From Vibrio sp. RE86 (GTDB lineage Bacteria; Pseudomonadota; Gammaproteobacteria; Enterobacterales; Vibrionaceae), in assembly GCF_013114545.1 (NCBI RefSeq), contig NZ_VTXI01000001.1, positions 248,001-312,000 on the forward strand: a stretch of DNA of 64,000 bases, in the 5' to 3' direction. A model generated the notes under the pieces. It did not search any database. It worked only from the letters and a program-made list of their open reading frames with translations, and was not told the origin of the DNA. Positions 35,133 through 45,628 of this stretch are shown piece after piece. The translations under genes and the position numbers were made by a program. The stretch's first letter is position 1, and each line of letters starts with the position of its first letter.

Positions 35133-37598
35133 ATGGAACTTAAAAAATTAACAGTCGCAGTGGCAGGCGCAATCGTCGCAATGAACGTTAGCGCGGCGAG
35201 TCAGCCTAGACCTCAAGTGGTTGATAGAATTTCCTCTCACGAGCACCACCATGGTGTTGAACAGAAAAAACACGAATACTCGCCCACACAAATATTGGCG
35301 CACCAACCTGAGCCTAGTCTGCAGATGTTTTCCATGGCAGCAGAGGAAGCCGAGGTTCCGTGTGACGTTGAAGCCTTTTCGACATCAAGCAGTACCAGTT
35401 TGATCAACGCGATCACCGGGCAAGGCAGTGATTGTGTTAATGAACTGTTTTCAGCTGAAAGCCGTATTCAAGAAGCTGCGTTTGAATCGGGCAACATGTA
35501 CAACGTTGCTAAGCATACGGCCTCTTTAGCGAGAGCGTATCAAGGTGGAGGAAGTGATGATTTAGAAGCGTTATTCCTCTTTTTAAGGGCTGGATACTAC
35601 GCTGAATTCTTTAACGATCGAGTCAGCTTTATCTCTTGGGTACAGCCGGCGGTACGAGAAGCCATTGATGCCTTCGTGAGAAATGAGGCGTTCTATGAAA
35701 ATAGCGATTCACACGGCAAGGTACTTGGTGAAGTCATTATCGCGATGGATAGTGCGGGACTTCAACACGAATACCTTGATGTTGTTACTCAGTGGCTCAC
35801 TCGCTGGAACGCTGACTACGCGCAGCAATGGTACATGAGGAACGCGGTCAACGGCGTGTTTACGATTCTATTCGGTGGCCAATGGAATGATGAATTTGTG
35901 GCGAAAATTGGTGGTCAATCGGACTTAGTGGAGGCATTAGGTCGTTTTGCATCAAATCAAAGTGTCATTGGACGAGGCGATGAGTTCATGGCCTCGAACG
36001 CAGGGCGTGAGTTGGGTCGTTTACTGCAATACAAGAACACAGACATTGAACCGATTGCGAAACGTCAAGTGCGCAGTGTATTCGACCAATACGAGATGTA
36101 CGGTTTTGGTGATAGTGTTTGGCTGGCGACTGCTGACACCGCATCCTATTATGTCGATTGCTCAGAGTTCGGTATTTGTAACTTTGACCAACAACTTAAA
36201 AGCATGGTGCTCTCTCAAACTTATACTTGCAGCCCTACCATTCGTATTTTGTCGCAAAACATGACAGAAGCTCAGCATCAAGCTGCTTGTAAGAAGATGG
36301 GCTACGAAGAGGGCTACTTCCATACCCGTTTAGAGACAGGTAACCAACCCGTTGCCGATGATTTCAATACGCAGCTGCAAGTGAATATCTTCGATACCAG
36401 TGATGATTACGGCAAGTACGGCGGTCCGATTTTCGATATTGATACCAATAACGGTGGCATGTATCTAGAAGGAGACCCTTCCACTTTGGGTAATATTCCT
36501 AACTTCATTGCGTATGAAGCGCCTTATGCAAACGCTGATCATTTTGTTTGGAACCTAGAACATGAGTATGTTCACTATCTTGATGGCCGATTTGATATGT
36601 ACGGTGGTTTCTCTCATCCGACAGAAAAGGTTGTATGGTGGAGCGAAGGTGTCGCTGAGTACGTGGCGAATGAGAACGACAATCCGCGCGCTCTTGAAAC
36701 GATTTTAGATGGCTCTACTTACACGCTCGCAGATATTTTCGAAACGACTTACGATGGTTTTGATGTTGATAGAATCTACCGCTGGGGCTATTTGGCCGTA
36801 AGGTTTATGTTTGAGCGTCATATGGACGATGTTAACCAAATGCTGGTGGAAACAAGAGGCGGAAACTGGTCTGCGTACAAAGCGATCATCTCTCAATGGG
36901 CGGTGCAATATCAAAGTGAATTTGAACAGTGGCAACAAGAATTAGTCAATGGGCAAACCCCAAATCCAGAATTACCGACTGCGATAATCCAAACAGTAAG
37001 CGAGGCACAAACTAATGAAACCATTTCCTTCAGCAGTGATGAGAGCAGTGACCCCGACGGCCAAATCACCCAATACTTGTGGGAGTTCGGTGATGGCACG
37101 ACCAGCACCACGCCCAATCCGACGCACAAATTCAGCCAGGCCGGGAGTTACGCGGTTCGCCTAACAGTAACCGATAACGACGGCAACTCCGACTCGGTAA
37201 GCACGCTGATCCTAATCACCGACTCGTCGGAAAATGGTGGTCTACCAAATGATTGTATTGTTAAAGCGAAGATAAGTGGCGGCCGCCTAGAGGCATCAAC
37301 ACCGGCGTGTCTCGCGAATCAATCCACGGTTTGGCTCAGTATTGAAGGGGTTAATCAGCATCCGTCAATGGCAATCACTGCGGGAAATGGTTCAGGTGAG
37401 TTGAAGCTTGAATACAGCAACTTTGATTGGCCGAATGAGCAAGGTTCGAATCTACATGGCTGGTCTGATAACCCAGGAACCCAAGAGTGCATCACATTAG
37501 GGGGACAAGCTAACTATTGGGGCTACCTCAAAGTGTCGGGCAGCTTCGAAAACGTTGCAATAGCGGTCGATTTTGATGCGCCAACGTGCCGTAACTAA
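35133..37598 (+). CDS. Secreted collagenase, peptidase family M9
   Basis: 821 residues. Signal peptide 1-22 (MELKKLTVAVAGAIVAMNVSAA). The activator region spans ~75-350 and the zinc peptidase ~400-600, with H477-E-Y-V-H481 and third ligand E505 in WWSEGVAEY. A PKD domain follows (~614-696; EFGDGTTSTTPNPTHKFSQAG), then a C-terminal domain to 821 rich in aromatic residues that may bind collagen. M9 enzymes cut triple-helical collagen into peptides outside the cell. It starts the stretch that ends with hydroxyproline breakdown, so the export and use of its products may be encoded nearby. A perfect palindrome sits just upstream. Confidence 0.95.
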   Translation: MELKKLTVAVAGAIVAMNVSAASQPRPQVVDRISSHEHHHGVEQKKHEYSPTQILAHQPEPSLQMFSMAAEEAEVPCDVEAFSTSSSTSLINAITGQGSDCVNELFSAESRIQEAAFESGNMYNVAKHTASLARAYQGGGSDDLEALFLFLRAGYYAEFFNDRVSFISWVQPAVREAIDAFVRNEAFYENSDSHGKVLGEVIIAMDSAGLQHEYLDVVTQWLTRWNADYAQQWYMRNAVNGVFTILFGGQWNDEFVAKIGGQSDLVEALGRFASNQSVIGRGDEFMASNAGRELGRLLQYKNTDIEPIAKRQVRSVFDQYEMYGFGDSVWLATADTASYYVDCSEFGICNFDQQLKSMVLSQTYTCSPTIRILSQNMTEAQHQAACKKMGYEEGYFHTRLETGNQPVADDFNTQLQVNIFDTSDDYGKYGGPIFDIDTNNGGMYLEGDPSTLGNIPNFIAYEAPYANADHFVWNLEHEYVHYLDGRFDMYGGFSHPTEKVVWWSEGVAEYVANENDNPRALETILDGSTYTLADIFETTYDGFDVDRIYRWGYLAVRFMFERHMDDVNQMLVETRGGNWSAYKAIISQWAVQYQSEFEQWQQELVNGQTPNPELPTAIIQTVSEAQTNETISFSSDESSDPDGQITQYLWEFGDGTTSTTPNPTHKFSQAGSYAVRLTVTDNDGNSDSVSTLILITDSSENGGLPNDCIVKAKISGGRLEASTPACLANQSTVWLSIEGVNQHPSMAITAGNGSGELKLEYSNFDWPNEQGSNLHGWSDNPGTQECITLGGQANYWGYLKVSGSFENVAIAVDFDAPTCRN

Positions 37599-37635
37599 CA
37601 CAATCAGGATAGATAACTTAAAGAGTCCGTAAGTA

Positions 37636-37677
37636 AAAGCCAGGGTGATTTACAATGTAAACTACCCTGGCTTTCTT
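37636..37677. terminator. Terminator after the collagenase gene
   Basis: Eleven-bp stem AAAGCCAGGGT with its complement at 37664-37674, 17-nt loop, T-rich 3' side. Confidence 0.8.
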
Positions 37678-37703
37678 ATGTCTAGAACTGGAAATGTTTA
37701 GAG

Positions 37704-38003
37704 TTAAAGAGCAGCGAAACGGTTTAATCCCTCTAAAGCAAAATAACTTAGCAGCATTCCGCTAGTGGCCACAAGGATACACCCTTCAACGGCAACCTTG
37801 GTCGTAACATGGAAGATCAAGACAAACGCAACGAGTGCTAAGACCCAGCCGACCACGGGAATTAAGGTCAGCAGTGAAGCCACAATGGTGATGACCGTTA
37901 GAGCGGGAAAATGAATGTGATCAAGAATGAGTTTAGATACGAAATAGGCACTGCAAGCCATGACGAAAACTTGTAAGGCGAACTGGTAAGTATCAACATC
38001 CAT
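37704..38003 (-). CDS. Small membrane protein
   Basis: 99 residues from ATG 38003 (AAGGA upstream). Three hydrophobic segments (~8-25, 32-65, 75-92), few charges. No family recognised. It stands alone between two terminators. Confidence 0.65.
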   Translation of the reverse strand: MDVDTYQFALQVFVMACSAYFVSKLILDHIHFPALTVITIVASLLTLIPVVGWVLALVAFVLIFHVTTKVAVEGCILVATSGMLLSYFALEGLNRFAAL

Positions 38004-38102
38004 ACTTTAAGATCCTTCATAATAACGATAGGCCTAGCGTGTGGGTCGTTGACGTTGTTTTTCTTTTTAGTTTAGAAGAGCAGAAGATATTTGCAGGAAA
38101 CA

Positions 38103-38129
38103 AAAAAGCCGGTGCTAAGACCGGCAAAA
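38103..38129 (-). terminator. Terminator of the opp-pepP operon
   Basis: Stem GCCGGT/ACCGGC, 6-nt loop, followed on the minus strand by six T, just past the end of the aminopeptidase gene. Confidence 0.8.
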
Positions 38130-38166
38130 CTTAAGTTGTAAATCACAACAAAAGGAGATGAGGAGA

Positions 38167-39954
38167 TTAAATCGCTTGCGTCGCCGTTTTTAGCCACTCA
38201 ACTTCGTCTTCTGACAGGTAGCCAGAGAGGTGCTCAAAACAGCGTTGGTGGTAGTCGTTTAGCCACTCGATTTCATTCTGTTCAAGCAGTTCTTTATTGA
38301 TCATCGATGTGGCAATGGGCGCAAGGGTGATGGTTTCGAAGCCATAAAAGGTGCCAAACTCGCTTTCTTCTCGTTCGATGACTTTCATTATGTTTTCGAT
38401 TCGAACGCCGTGAATGCCCTCACGATAGACGCCTGGCTCATTAGTGATCACCATGCCTGGCAGTAATTCACGCTCTGCTGGGTTTTGTGAGAAATTTTGC
38501 GGTCCTTCATGAACGTTTAAACAAATCCCGACGCCATGACCGGTGCCGCACTTGTAATCAATGCCATGCTGCCACAGTACACCACGGGCCATAATATCAA
38601 GATTAGCGCCAGTCGAGCCTTTCATAAACTGAGTTTGGGTTAATCTAATTACTGCTTTCAAAACCAATGTGTAGTCACGCTTTTCCGCTTCTGAAGGGGT
38701 ACCAAAATGGAAAGTACGAGTAATATCTGTTGTTCCGCCGGGGTACTGACCTCCTGAATCGACAAGGAAAAAGTGTGACTCTCCTACAGGGTGGTTGCTT
38801 TGCTCGTTAGCCGCGTAGTGCATCTTAGCACCATGTTCAGCATAGCCTGCGATAGTGCGGAAGCTATCTCCTATATAGCCTTCGATCTGTTGTCGATAAC
38901 TCATCAGTGTCGCTTCCGCATTGAGCTCAGTGACGTTACCACTTGGCACTTGTTCGTCTAGCCACTTCATGAACTTAACGACTGCTGCGCCATCTTGGCG
39001 GAGTGTCTCTTCTAGGCTGGCAAGCTCTGATGGATTCTTTTGCGCTTTCATCAAGGTCACAGGACAAGGTTTATCGATCAGTTCAATATCAGCCTTAACT
39101 TGGTGAGTCAGTAGGCTAGCGCTGTTTTTAGCGGTATAGATGAGCTTTGCACCTTGATTGATAAGGTTTAACGCTGTATTAAGGTGCGAATAGTCATGGA
39201 TGTGAACCGCTTCAGAGTCCAGTTGAGCGCGAACTTGTGCATTGAGTTTTCGTTCATCGACGAAGAAGCGACAGTTTTGATGATCAATCAGAAGGTAGCC
39301 TTCTGAGATTGGGCAGTAATCAGTATCTCCTCCGCGGACATTGAGCGTCCACATAACATCATCAAGCGTGCTGATTAGAATAGCATCGGCGGCTTGTTCT
39401 TCGAGATACTGTCTGATCTGCTGTACTTTCTCAATTGCCGTAACGCCAGCGACTTCAATTGGGTGATTAAACAGGGGAGCGGTTGGGCGCGCCGGTCTAT
39501 CCAGCCAAATCGGGGAGATTAAGTCTTTCTCAAGCACAACTTGAATCTGTTTGCTCGCAAAGGCCGATTGAAGTTCTAGGAAAAATTGTTGGCTAATACT
39601 GCGGCCATCAATGCCGACTCGACTTTGTTCTGGCAACGTAGAAGCAAGCCACTGAGCGATGCTTGGTGTCTCTGGCAGTCGCGCTTTAAAAAGGTCTAAC
39701 CCTGTGCCGGTAAGCTGCTCCTCTGCTTGAATGTAATAACGTCCGTCCGTCCACAATCCGCCACCTTGCGCCGTGACGACCACATCGCCTGCCGAACCGG
39801 TAAAGCCTGATATCCACTGTCGAGCGAGCCAATAGTCGGCTGAATATTCACTGGCATGGGGATCATTGTTGGTCACGATGTACGCATCAAGTTGGTGGTC
39901 GTTCATACCTTGTCTCAGTGCTGCGAGACGTTGTGGAATTGTATCTAAGGTCAT
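38167..39954 (-). CDS. Xaa-Pro aminopeptidase (M24B, aminopeptidase P)
   Basis: 595 residues from ATG 39954, overlapping the oppF stop as ATGA with AGGAAG upstream. Creatinase-like N-domains (~1-300) and the pita-bread M24 domain with metal ligands in VDSGGQYPGGTTDITRTFHF, the GTGHGVGICLNVHEGP loop and NEPGVYREG. It removes the N-terminal residue from peptides whose second residue is proline or hydroxyproline, exactly the products of collagen. Last gene of the opp operon, so peptide import and proline-peptide cleavage are made together. No signal peptide; cytoplasmic. Confidence 0.94.
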   Translation of the reverse strand: MTLDTIPQRLAALRQGMNDHQLDAYIVTNNDPHASEYSADYWLARQWISGFTGSAGDVVVTAQGGGLWTDGRYYIQAEEQLTGTGLDLFKARLPETPSIAQWLASTLPEQSRVGIDGRSISQQFFLELQSAFASKQIQVVLEKDLISPIWLDRPARPTAPLFNHPIEVAGVTAIEKVQQIRQYLEEQAADAILISTLDDVMWTLNVRGGDTDYCPISEGYLLIDHQNCRFFVDERKLNAQVRAQLDSEAVHIHDYSHLNTALNLINQGAKLIYTAKNSASLLTHQVKADIELIDKPCPVTLMKAQKNPSELASLEETLRQDGAAVVKFMKWLDEQVPSGNVTELNAEATLMSYRQQIEGYIGDSFRTIAGYAEHGAKMHYAANEQSNHPVGESHFFLVDSGGQYPGGTTDITRTFHFGTPSEAEKRDYTLVLKAVIRLTQTQFMKGSTGANLDIMARGVLWQHGIDYKCGTGHGVGICLNVHEGPQNFSQNPAERELLPGMVITNEPGVYREGIHGVRIENIMKVIEREESEFGTFYGFETITLAPIATSMINKELLEQNEIEWLNDYHQRCFEHLSGYLSEDEVEWLKTATQAI

Positions 39955-40949
39955 CTTTGTTGGCTTCCTAGCAGTGTATGTGTGCAAAAAATATGGTGGT
40001 CATGCTGACCACTTCTTGTTGGATTTTGTTCTCCGCAAAGCTGTGTTGCGCTAGGGCACCGAGTCCTAAACACGCAACCACTTGGTGGATTGAGCGGAGA
40101 GGGAAGATCCCCCGGTAACAATTGAATGTTTCTATTACGCGCCAAAGTCGGGTGGGCAATGGGTACCGCAGAGAGTAAAGCTTTCGTGTACGGGTGCTGA
40201 GCGTCATCGAAGACTCTGTCGTAGCGACCCACTTCCATCGGTTTGCCAAGGTACATCACCATGACACGGTCGCTAATATGACGAACGACACTGAGATCGT
40301 GAGCAATCATCACCAAGGTTAAGCCCATTTCCTGTTTAAGATCATCAAGAAGGTTGATCACCTGAGCTTGGATAGAGACATCAAGAGCACTAACAGGCTC
40401 ATCACACACCACCAAGTCGGGCTTTAAAATGAGTGCGCGGGCGATACCAACACGCTGACATTGCCCACCAGAAAACTCATGGGGGTAGCGGTTACGTTGG
40501 CTAGCCAAAAGCCCGACTTTGTCCATCATGGCGATAACACGGGCTTCGATTTCTTTGCGCGTTAGGTGTGGTTCATGAGTGAGTAAGGGCTCTGCGATAC
40601 ATTCCGCAATAGTCAGGCGAGGGTTTAAGCACGCCGAAGGATCTTGAAACACCATCTGAAATTCGCGTCTGCGTGTGGCTAATTGATGCTTTCCAAAACC
40701 ACGCATGTCTTCGCCTTTCCAAGTTAGCTCGCCACCGGTAGGCTCAATCAAACGTAATAACCCACGAGCAAGTGTTGATTTCCCGCAGCCAGACTCGCCC
40801 ACTATGCCGAGAGTTTCGCCGCGATAGACATCGAGATCGATACCATCAACGGCTTTAACGACCTTTCTTTTACTTGGCATGATGTGTTTATTCAGGGCGA
40901 AATGCACTTTTAGGTCGCGCGCTGAAAGCAGTATTTCTGGTTTACTCAT
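39951..40949 (-). CDS. oppF: Oligopeptide ABC transporter ATP-binding protein
   Basis: 332 residues. Walker [10 protein letters not shown], signature [15 protein letters not shown], Walker [15 protein letters not shown]-loop in IAHDLSVV, and the C-terminal oligopeptide-family tail with [10 protein letters not shown] cysteines. Powers peptide import with OppD. Four-base overlap with the aminopeptidase gene. Confidence 0.95.
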   Translation of the reverse strand: MSKPEILLSARDLKVHFALNKHIMPSKRKVVKAVDGIDLDVYRGETLGIVGESGCGKSTLARGLLRLIEPTGGELTWKGEDMRGFGKHQLATRRREFQMVFQDPSACLNPRLTIAECIAEPLLTHEPHLTRKEIEARVIAMMDKVGLLASQRNRYPHEFSGGQCQRVGIARALILKPDLVVCDEPVSALDVSIQAQVINLLDDLKQEMGLTLVMIAHDLSVVRHISDRVMVMYLGKPMEVGRYDRVFDDAQHPYTKALLSAVPIAHPTLARNRNIQLLPGDLPSPLNPPSGCVFRTRCPSATQLCGEQNPTRSGQHDHHIFCTHTLLGSQQR

Positions 40950-40957
40950 TCGAACTC

Positions 40958-41950
40958 CTAGGCTGAACGCGCAATGTTGGTGATAGACGCTGGCGCATTA
41001 ACATGGCAAGCAAGCCCTTGTCGCCCTGAAAGCGCCCGAAATGGTGGTACAGTGGCGCTGCACTCTGGCCGATAAGCACTGCAACGCTCTTTAAACGGGC
41101 AGCCCTTGTTATGGATTAATGCACTTGGAGGGTTACCAGGAATGGTCGGCAATCGGTGCATGTCCTCGGTAATAGAAGGAATCGCTTTAAGCAACCCTTG
41201 CGTGTATGGGTGTGACGGTGAATCAAAAATTGAATCGGTGTCGGCCTCTTCCATCTTGCGGCCGCCATACATTACTAAAACACGTTCACACATCTCCGCG
41301 ACAACACCCATATCGTGGGTAATCAATAAAATGGCTGTATTGAATTCGCTTTGCAGTTCACGAAGCAAGGTTAAGATCTGCGCTTGAACCGTTACGTCTA
41401 GCGCTGTGGTTGGTTCATCTGCAATTAAAAGTTCGGGTTTACACAATAGTGCCATAGCAATCATGACGCGCTGGCGCATACCGCCTGACATTTCATGTGG
41501 ATACTGCGCCATACGAGTGGCCGCCGATGGAATACGTACAGCATCTAACATCGCAATTGTTTCACGATGTGCTTCGCTCTTTGACATTCCTTTATGAATC
41601 ATTAGCACTTCAGCCAATTGTTTACCCACTTTCATGAATGGATTGAGTGACGTCATTGGATCTTGGAAGATCATGCCAATCTTCTCGGCGCGAATATGAT
41701 TGAGTTGTTTCTTTGTCATAGTCAGTAAGTTTTCACCATGGAAATTCGCTTCACCACTGACGGCCCCGTTGTCTGCGGTGAGGCCCATTAAAGCAAATAC
41801 CGATTGGCTTTTTCCTGAACCTGATTCGCCAACGATACCAAGAGTTTCACCTTGGTTGACGGAGTAAGAGAGGTCGCTAACCGCTTGCACTAAGCCATCG
41901 GGCGTTTGAAAGCGCACATTCATGTTGTTGATAGATAAAATACTCATCAC
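40958..41950 (-). CDS. oppD: Oligopeptide ABC transporter ATP-binding protein
   Basis: 330 residues, Walker A GESGSGKSQ, signature MSGGMRQRVMIAMAL, Walker B LLIADEPTTALD, and the Cys motif GCPFKERCSAY near the end. Partner of OppF. Eight bases separate it from oppF. Confidence 0.95.
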   Translation of the reverse strand: MMSILSINNMNVRFQTPDGLVQAVSDLSYSVNQGETLGIVGESGSGKSQSVFALMGLTADNGAVSGEANFHGENLLTMTKKQLNHIRAEKIGMIFQDPMTSLNPFMKVGKQLAEVLMIHKGMSKSEAHRETIAMLDAVRIPSAATRMAQYPHEMSGGMRQRVMIAMALLCKPELLIADEPTTALDVTVQAQILTLLRELQSEFNTAILLITHDMGVVAEMCERVLVMYGGRKMEEADTDSIFDSPSHPYTQGLLKAIPSITEDMHRLPTIPGNPPSALIHNKGCPFKERCSAYRPECSATVPPFRALSGRQGLACHVNAPASITNIARSA

Positions 41951-41956
41951 TGCTCC

Positions 41957-42886
41957 TTAGCGATCTTTTGGATCAAGCGCATCACGCAAGCCGTCACCGA
42001 TGAAGTTGAAACAAAACAGCGTTGCAACAAGAAAAATCGACGGAAAAACCAACTGCCAGAGGGCGACGTCAATGGTTTTTGCTCCTTCTGCGATCAAAAT
42101 ACCCCAGCTAGTATCCGGTGGTTGAACGCCCAATCCTAAAAAGCTCAAGAAGGACTCAAACATGATGAACCCAGGTACCATGAGTGAGGAATAGACCATG
42201 ACGATGCCGAGTACGTTGGGTAATACATGGCGGCGGACAATGGTTAAACGTGAGACGCCAATTGAGTGTGCGGCTTCAATGAATTCACGCTTTTTGATAC
42301 TGAAGGTGACACCACGAACCACACGCGCAATGCCTAGCCAAGAGACCATGCCAATCACAACGAAGATTAAGTAGATGTTGTTGCCAAAAAGCGTAACGAA
42401 CAGAATCACAAGGAACATGAATGGCACGGAGTCGAGTACTTCGATGATTCGCATCATGGTGCTATCAACTAAGCCACCCAAGTAGCCAGAGAGTGCGCCC
42501 CAAGCCGTACCAATAACAACCGCGACGAGTGCGCCCATAAATCCCACCATGATCGAGAGTCTGCCTCCTTGCATAGTACGGGCAAAGATATCTTGGCCTA
42601 AATCGTCAGTGCCAAAGTAGTGCCCTGAGGCGATGGACGGTTTACCTAACTCATAAGGATCCGCCACCACATTCCAGTCGATTTCATCGTGGCCAAATGC
42701 AGCTAAATGGGGGCCAAAAACAATGCACAGTACAATGAACATCAAGACATAAACGGACGTCATTGCCGCTCGATTACGACGAAAGCGTGCCCAAGCATCT
42801 TGCCATAAGCTTCGCCCTTCTACGGCTTCGATATTGGAGCTCATTTGGTCAGCCAGCTCCTTGGCATCAATTTGTTTGGTTAACAT
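41957..42886 (-). CDS. oppC: Oligopeptide ABC transporter permease
   Basis: 309 residues, six helices, with a long N-terminal segment (EGRSLWQDAWARFRRNRAAM) and the permease EAA motif EAAHSIGVSRLTIVRRHVLPN. Forms the membrane channel with OppB. Confidence 0.95.
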   Translation of the reverse strand: MLTKQIDAKELADQMSSNIEAVEGRSLWQDAWARFRRNRAAMTSVYVLMFIVLCIVFGPHLAAFGHDEIDWNVVADPYELGKPSIASGHYFGTDDLGQDIFARTMQGGRLSIMVGFMGALVAVVIGTAWGALSGYLGGLVDSTMMRIIEVLDSVPFMFLVILFVTLFGNNIYLIFVVIGMVSWLGIARVVRGVTFSIKKREFIEAAHSIGVSRLTIVRRHVLPNVLGIVMVYSSLMVPGFIMFESFLSFLGLGVQPPDTSWGILIAEGAKTIDVALWQLVFPSIFLVATLFCFNFIGDGLRDALDPKDR

Positions 42887-42896
42887 TCGTTACCTC

Positions 42897-43817
42897 CTAA
42901 ACACGAATGCGCGGGTCGATGACGGTATAGAGAATATCGACCACCAAGTTAAAGAAGATTGTTAGGGCTGCGACGATAAGGGTAATGCCCATAACGAGCC
43001 CGTAATCTCGGTTAAGTGCGCCCGAAACAAAGTGCTGACCCATGCCGCCAGTGCTAAAGAAGATGTCGATAATCACCGATCCCGTCACCACGGCAACAAA
43101 GCTTGGGCCAAGCATGGCGATAATCGGGATGAGCGATGGTCTTAGAGCGTGATGAAACAGGATGTAGCTGGTGGATAATCCTTTGGCTTTCGCTGTGCGA
43201 ATATATGGCTGATTGAGCGTTTCGATCATTGCACCGCGCATGACACGAGCGATACTTGCCACTGACCCAATAGCAAGGCTAAGTACGGGCAATATGAGAA
43301 ATGCTGTTTGTCCGCCTTCCCATCCGCCTGCTGGTAGCCAGCCAAGGTGAATCGAGAAAATAGTGACAAGAACAGGGGCAAGAACGAAAGCAGGGATAAC
43401 AACTCCGGTCATCGAAAGTGACATTAAAAAGTAGTCGAGCTTTCCGTTGCGATTGAGCGCGGCAACCGTGCCGAGCACCATTCCTAGTGGCACTGAAATA
43501 CAGAAAGAGATCACGCCTAAAACGGCAGAGACAGGCCATGATTGAGAAACCAATTCAGTGACGCTGAAGTCCTGATACACGAAGCTCGGGCCTAAGTCAC
43601 CTTGGACAAAGTTCCCAATATAAATAAAGAACTGAACAATAAAGGGGTCGTTGAGATGGAACTTGGCTTCGATATTGGCACGTACCACCTCCGGCATTGG
43701 TCGCTCCATATCAAAAGGGCCGCCGGGCGCAATGTGCATCAGCCAGAACGAGACCAATGCGATAAACAGCAAGGTCGGCACAGCGATAAGCAAGCGACGA
43801 AGAATATACAACAGCAT
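42897..43817 (-). CDS. oppB: Oligopeptide ABC transporter permease
   Basis: 306 residues, six helices; N-terminus MLLYILRRLLIAVPTLLFIA and EAA-like loop YIRTAKAKGLSTSYILFHHALRPS. Pairs with OppC. Its gene is separated from oppA by a hairpin terminator. Confidence 0.95.
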   Translation of the reverse strand: MLLYILRRLLIAVPTLLFIALVSFWLMHIAPGGPFDMERPMPEVVRANIEAKFHLNDPFIVQFFIYIGNFVQGDLGPSFVYQDFSVTELVSQSWPVSAVLGVISFCISVPLGMVLGTVAALNRNGKLDYFLMSLSMTGVVIPAFVLAPVLVTIFSIHLGWLPAGGWEGGQTAFLILPVLSLAIGSVASIARVMRGAMIETLNQPYIRTAKAKGLSTSYILFHHALRPSLIPIIAMLGPSFVAVVTGSVIIDIFFSTGGMGQHFVSGALNRDYGLVMGITLIVAALTIFFNLVVDILYTVIDPRIRV

Positions 43818-43835
43818 GATGTTTCCTTTCCTTAG

Positions 43836-43876
43836 AAAAAAGCTCGCTCCCTAGTGGATATCGCTAGGAGCGAGCA
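43836..43876 (-). terminator. Attenuator between oppA and oppB
   Basis: Long stem (43842-43854 with 43864-43875, one bulge) followed on the minus strand by TTTTTT. Partial readthrough would give more binding protein than permease, as is usual in opp operons. Confidence 0.85.
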
Positions 43877-43887
43877 AACCGTCCCAA

Positions 43888-45498
43888 TTAGTGGGCTTTT
43901 ACGTAAACATTCTTGCGATAGTAGGAAGATTCAGGATTGGTGCGCTCGTAACCGCCAACATGCGCTTTAATTAGGTATTGGTCGTTACCATTGCGGTACA
44001 TCGGGATGATGGCCATGTCTTCGATAAGCAATTTCTCAGCGGCGATATACTCAGCAGAAGGATCGCTTAAGCTTTTCGACTCAGACATTAAGCGGTCGTA
44101 CTCGGGGTTATTGTAGTTTGAGTCGTTGTACTCGCCTGTAGAGACAAAAATATCAAGCCAAGTGGATGCTTCATTGTAGTCCGCTGTCCAGCCACCACGG
44201 CTGATGTTGCCCGGATCTTTTAGTGCGTAGAACACTTTAGGTTCCAGTTGTTTGATTTCAATCTGAGCACCTAGAACGCTCTTCCACATCCCGGCCATTG
44301 CGGTGGCCATTTTCACATCTTTAGAGAATGTCGGTACTGTGAAAGTCAGCTTGAGAGGGTTACTTGCGCCGTAACCAGCGTCTTTCAGCAGTGCTTTTGC
44401 TTTGGTGTTGCGGTCAGCTTGATTCCAAGTTGCGAACTCAGGTGTGTGGGTCTTAAAGCCATCCGTTTGAGGTGGAACGAGGGTAAACATCGGGATACCA
44501 CCATTTTTTGCAATCGCCTTAGTAATGATATTGCGGTCGATGGCGTATGAGAGCGCCTGACGCACGCGCAAGTCTTTCGTTGGCCCTTTTTCAGTATTGA
44601 GGTAGTAGAACGTCGAACCTAATGACGCGCTCGTGTCAGCAACTTGCTCAGGGTATTGTTTTAACAGTTTGTTTTTTTGCGCAGCAGGGATAGACAGTGC
44701 TTGGTCTATTTCACCCGCGAGATAGCGATTCAGAGCAACGTTGGCATCACCAATGGGTAACCAAGTGATCTTCTCCAGCACGACATTGTCGGCATCCCAG
44801 TAATTCTCATTTTTCTCCATCACCATTTTTTCATTCACTTTCCAATTAGAAACCGTGAAAGCGCCATTGGTGACGATATTCTCAGGCTGAGTCCAAGCAT
44901 TGCCATGTTTTTCGATTGTCGGTTTATGAACAGGTGCAAGAACTGGGTGGCTCAAGAGTTTGATGAAAAAAGGGACCGGTTTTTCAAGCGTCACTTCAAA
45001 CGTGTAATCATCAATGGCTCGAACACCTAAAGTGTCTGCGTTGGCTTTGCCTTTCATAATGCTCGCTGAGTTTTTGATCCCAGGGATGGCGGCAAACCAA
45101 GCATAAGGAGAGGCGGTTTGCGGGTCTATCAAACGTTGCCAACTGTAGACAAAGTCGTGTGCAGTCAGAGGATCGCCATTGGACCACTGGGACTGACGAA
45201 GATTGAAGGTGTACACGGTGTTGTTGTCATTGGCTTGCCAGCTTTGTGCAATGCCGGGGATTGTCTTACCTTGTTTGTCTTGGACTGTTAACCCTTCGAA
45301 CAGATCTCGGCCAAGGTTAAAGGCAGGTTCAGCGGCTTGTTTAGCTGGGTCAATGGATGTGACTTCGGCACCGTTGTTCAGCACGATCTCTTGCTTCTCT
45401 GCAAGTGGAGTGCCTGCTGGATAGGGCTTGGCGATGGTATTGCCAGCCATAAACGCGGCGGCAATTGCACTCAATGCAATCAGTTTTTTTGCTCTCAT
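43888..45498 (-). CDS. oppA: Oligopeptide ABC transporter substrate-binding protein
   Basis: 536 residues. Signal peptide (MRAKKLIALSAIAAAFMAGNTIA) and SBP_bac_5 fold: EVTSIDPAKQAAEPAFNLGRDLFEGL, VYTFNLRQSQWSNGDPLTAHDFVYSWQR, ALSYAIDRNIITKAI. Binds peptides of several residues in the periplasm and hands them to OppBCDF. A copy of the 12-base ATTGTATAAAAT operator lies 119 bases upstream, linking this importer to the hydroxyproline genes. Binding specificity for collagen peptides is an inference. Confidence 0.96.
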   Translation of the reverse strand: MRAKKLIALSAIAAAFMAGNTIAKPYPAGTPLAEKQEIVLNNGAEVTSIDPAKQAAEPAFNLGRDLFEGLTVQDKQGKTIPGIAQSWQANDNNTVYTFNLRQSQWSNGDPLTAHDFVYSWQRLIDPQTASPYAWFAAIPGIKNSASIMKGKANADTLGVRAIDDYTFEVTLEKPVPFFIKLLSHPVLAPVHKPTIEKHGNAWTQPENIVTNGAFTVSNWKVNEKMVMEKNENYWDADNVVLEKITWLPIGDANVALNRYLAGEIDQALSIPAAQKNKLLKQYPEQVADTSASLGSTFYYLNTEKGPTKDLRVRQALSYAIDRNIITKAIAKNGGIPMFTLVPPQTDGFKTHTPEFATWNQADRNTKAKALLKDAGYGASNPLKLTFTVPTFSKDVKMATAMAGMWKSVLGAQIEIKQLEPKVFYALKDPGNISRGGWTADYNEASTWLDIFVSTGEYNDSNYNNPEYDRLMSESKSLSDPSAEYIAAEKLLIEDMAIIPMYRNGNDQYLIKAHVGGYERTNPESSYYRKNVYVKAH

Positions 45499-45616
45499 AG
45501 CTTCCTCGTTATTTCCTTATCGGAGTGGTTCCCCAAGGTGAAATGGAAGGGGGAGCTAACGCTATGAACGGCTATACGCTAACAGTCATCTCACGTAGGG
45601 GATGAGATGAATGTAT

Positions 45617-45628
45617 ATTGTATAAAAT
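45617..45628. promoter_or_regulatory. Operator-like ATTGTATAAAAT upstream of oppA
   Basis: Identical to the sites at 52772 (reverse) and 54092. Placed in the promoter region of the opp-pepP operon, 119 bases before oppA. Assigned to the GntR/FCD protein at 48084 by shared position and near-palindromic form. Confidence 0.65.
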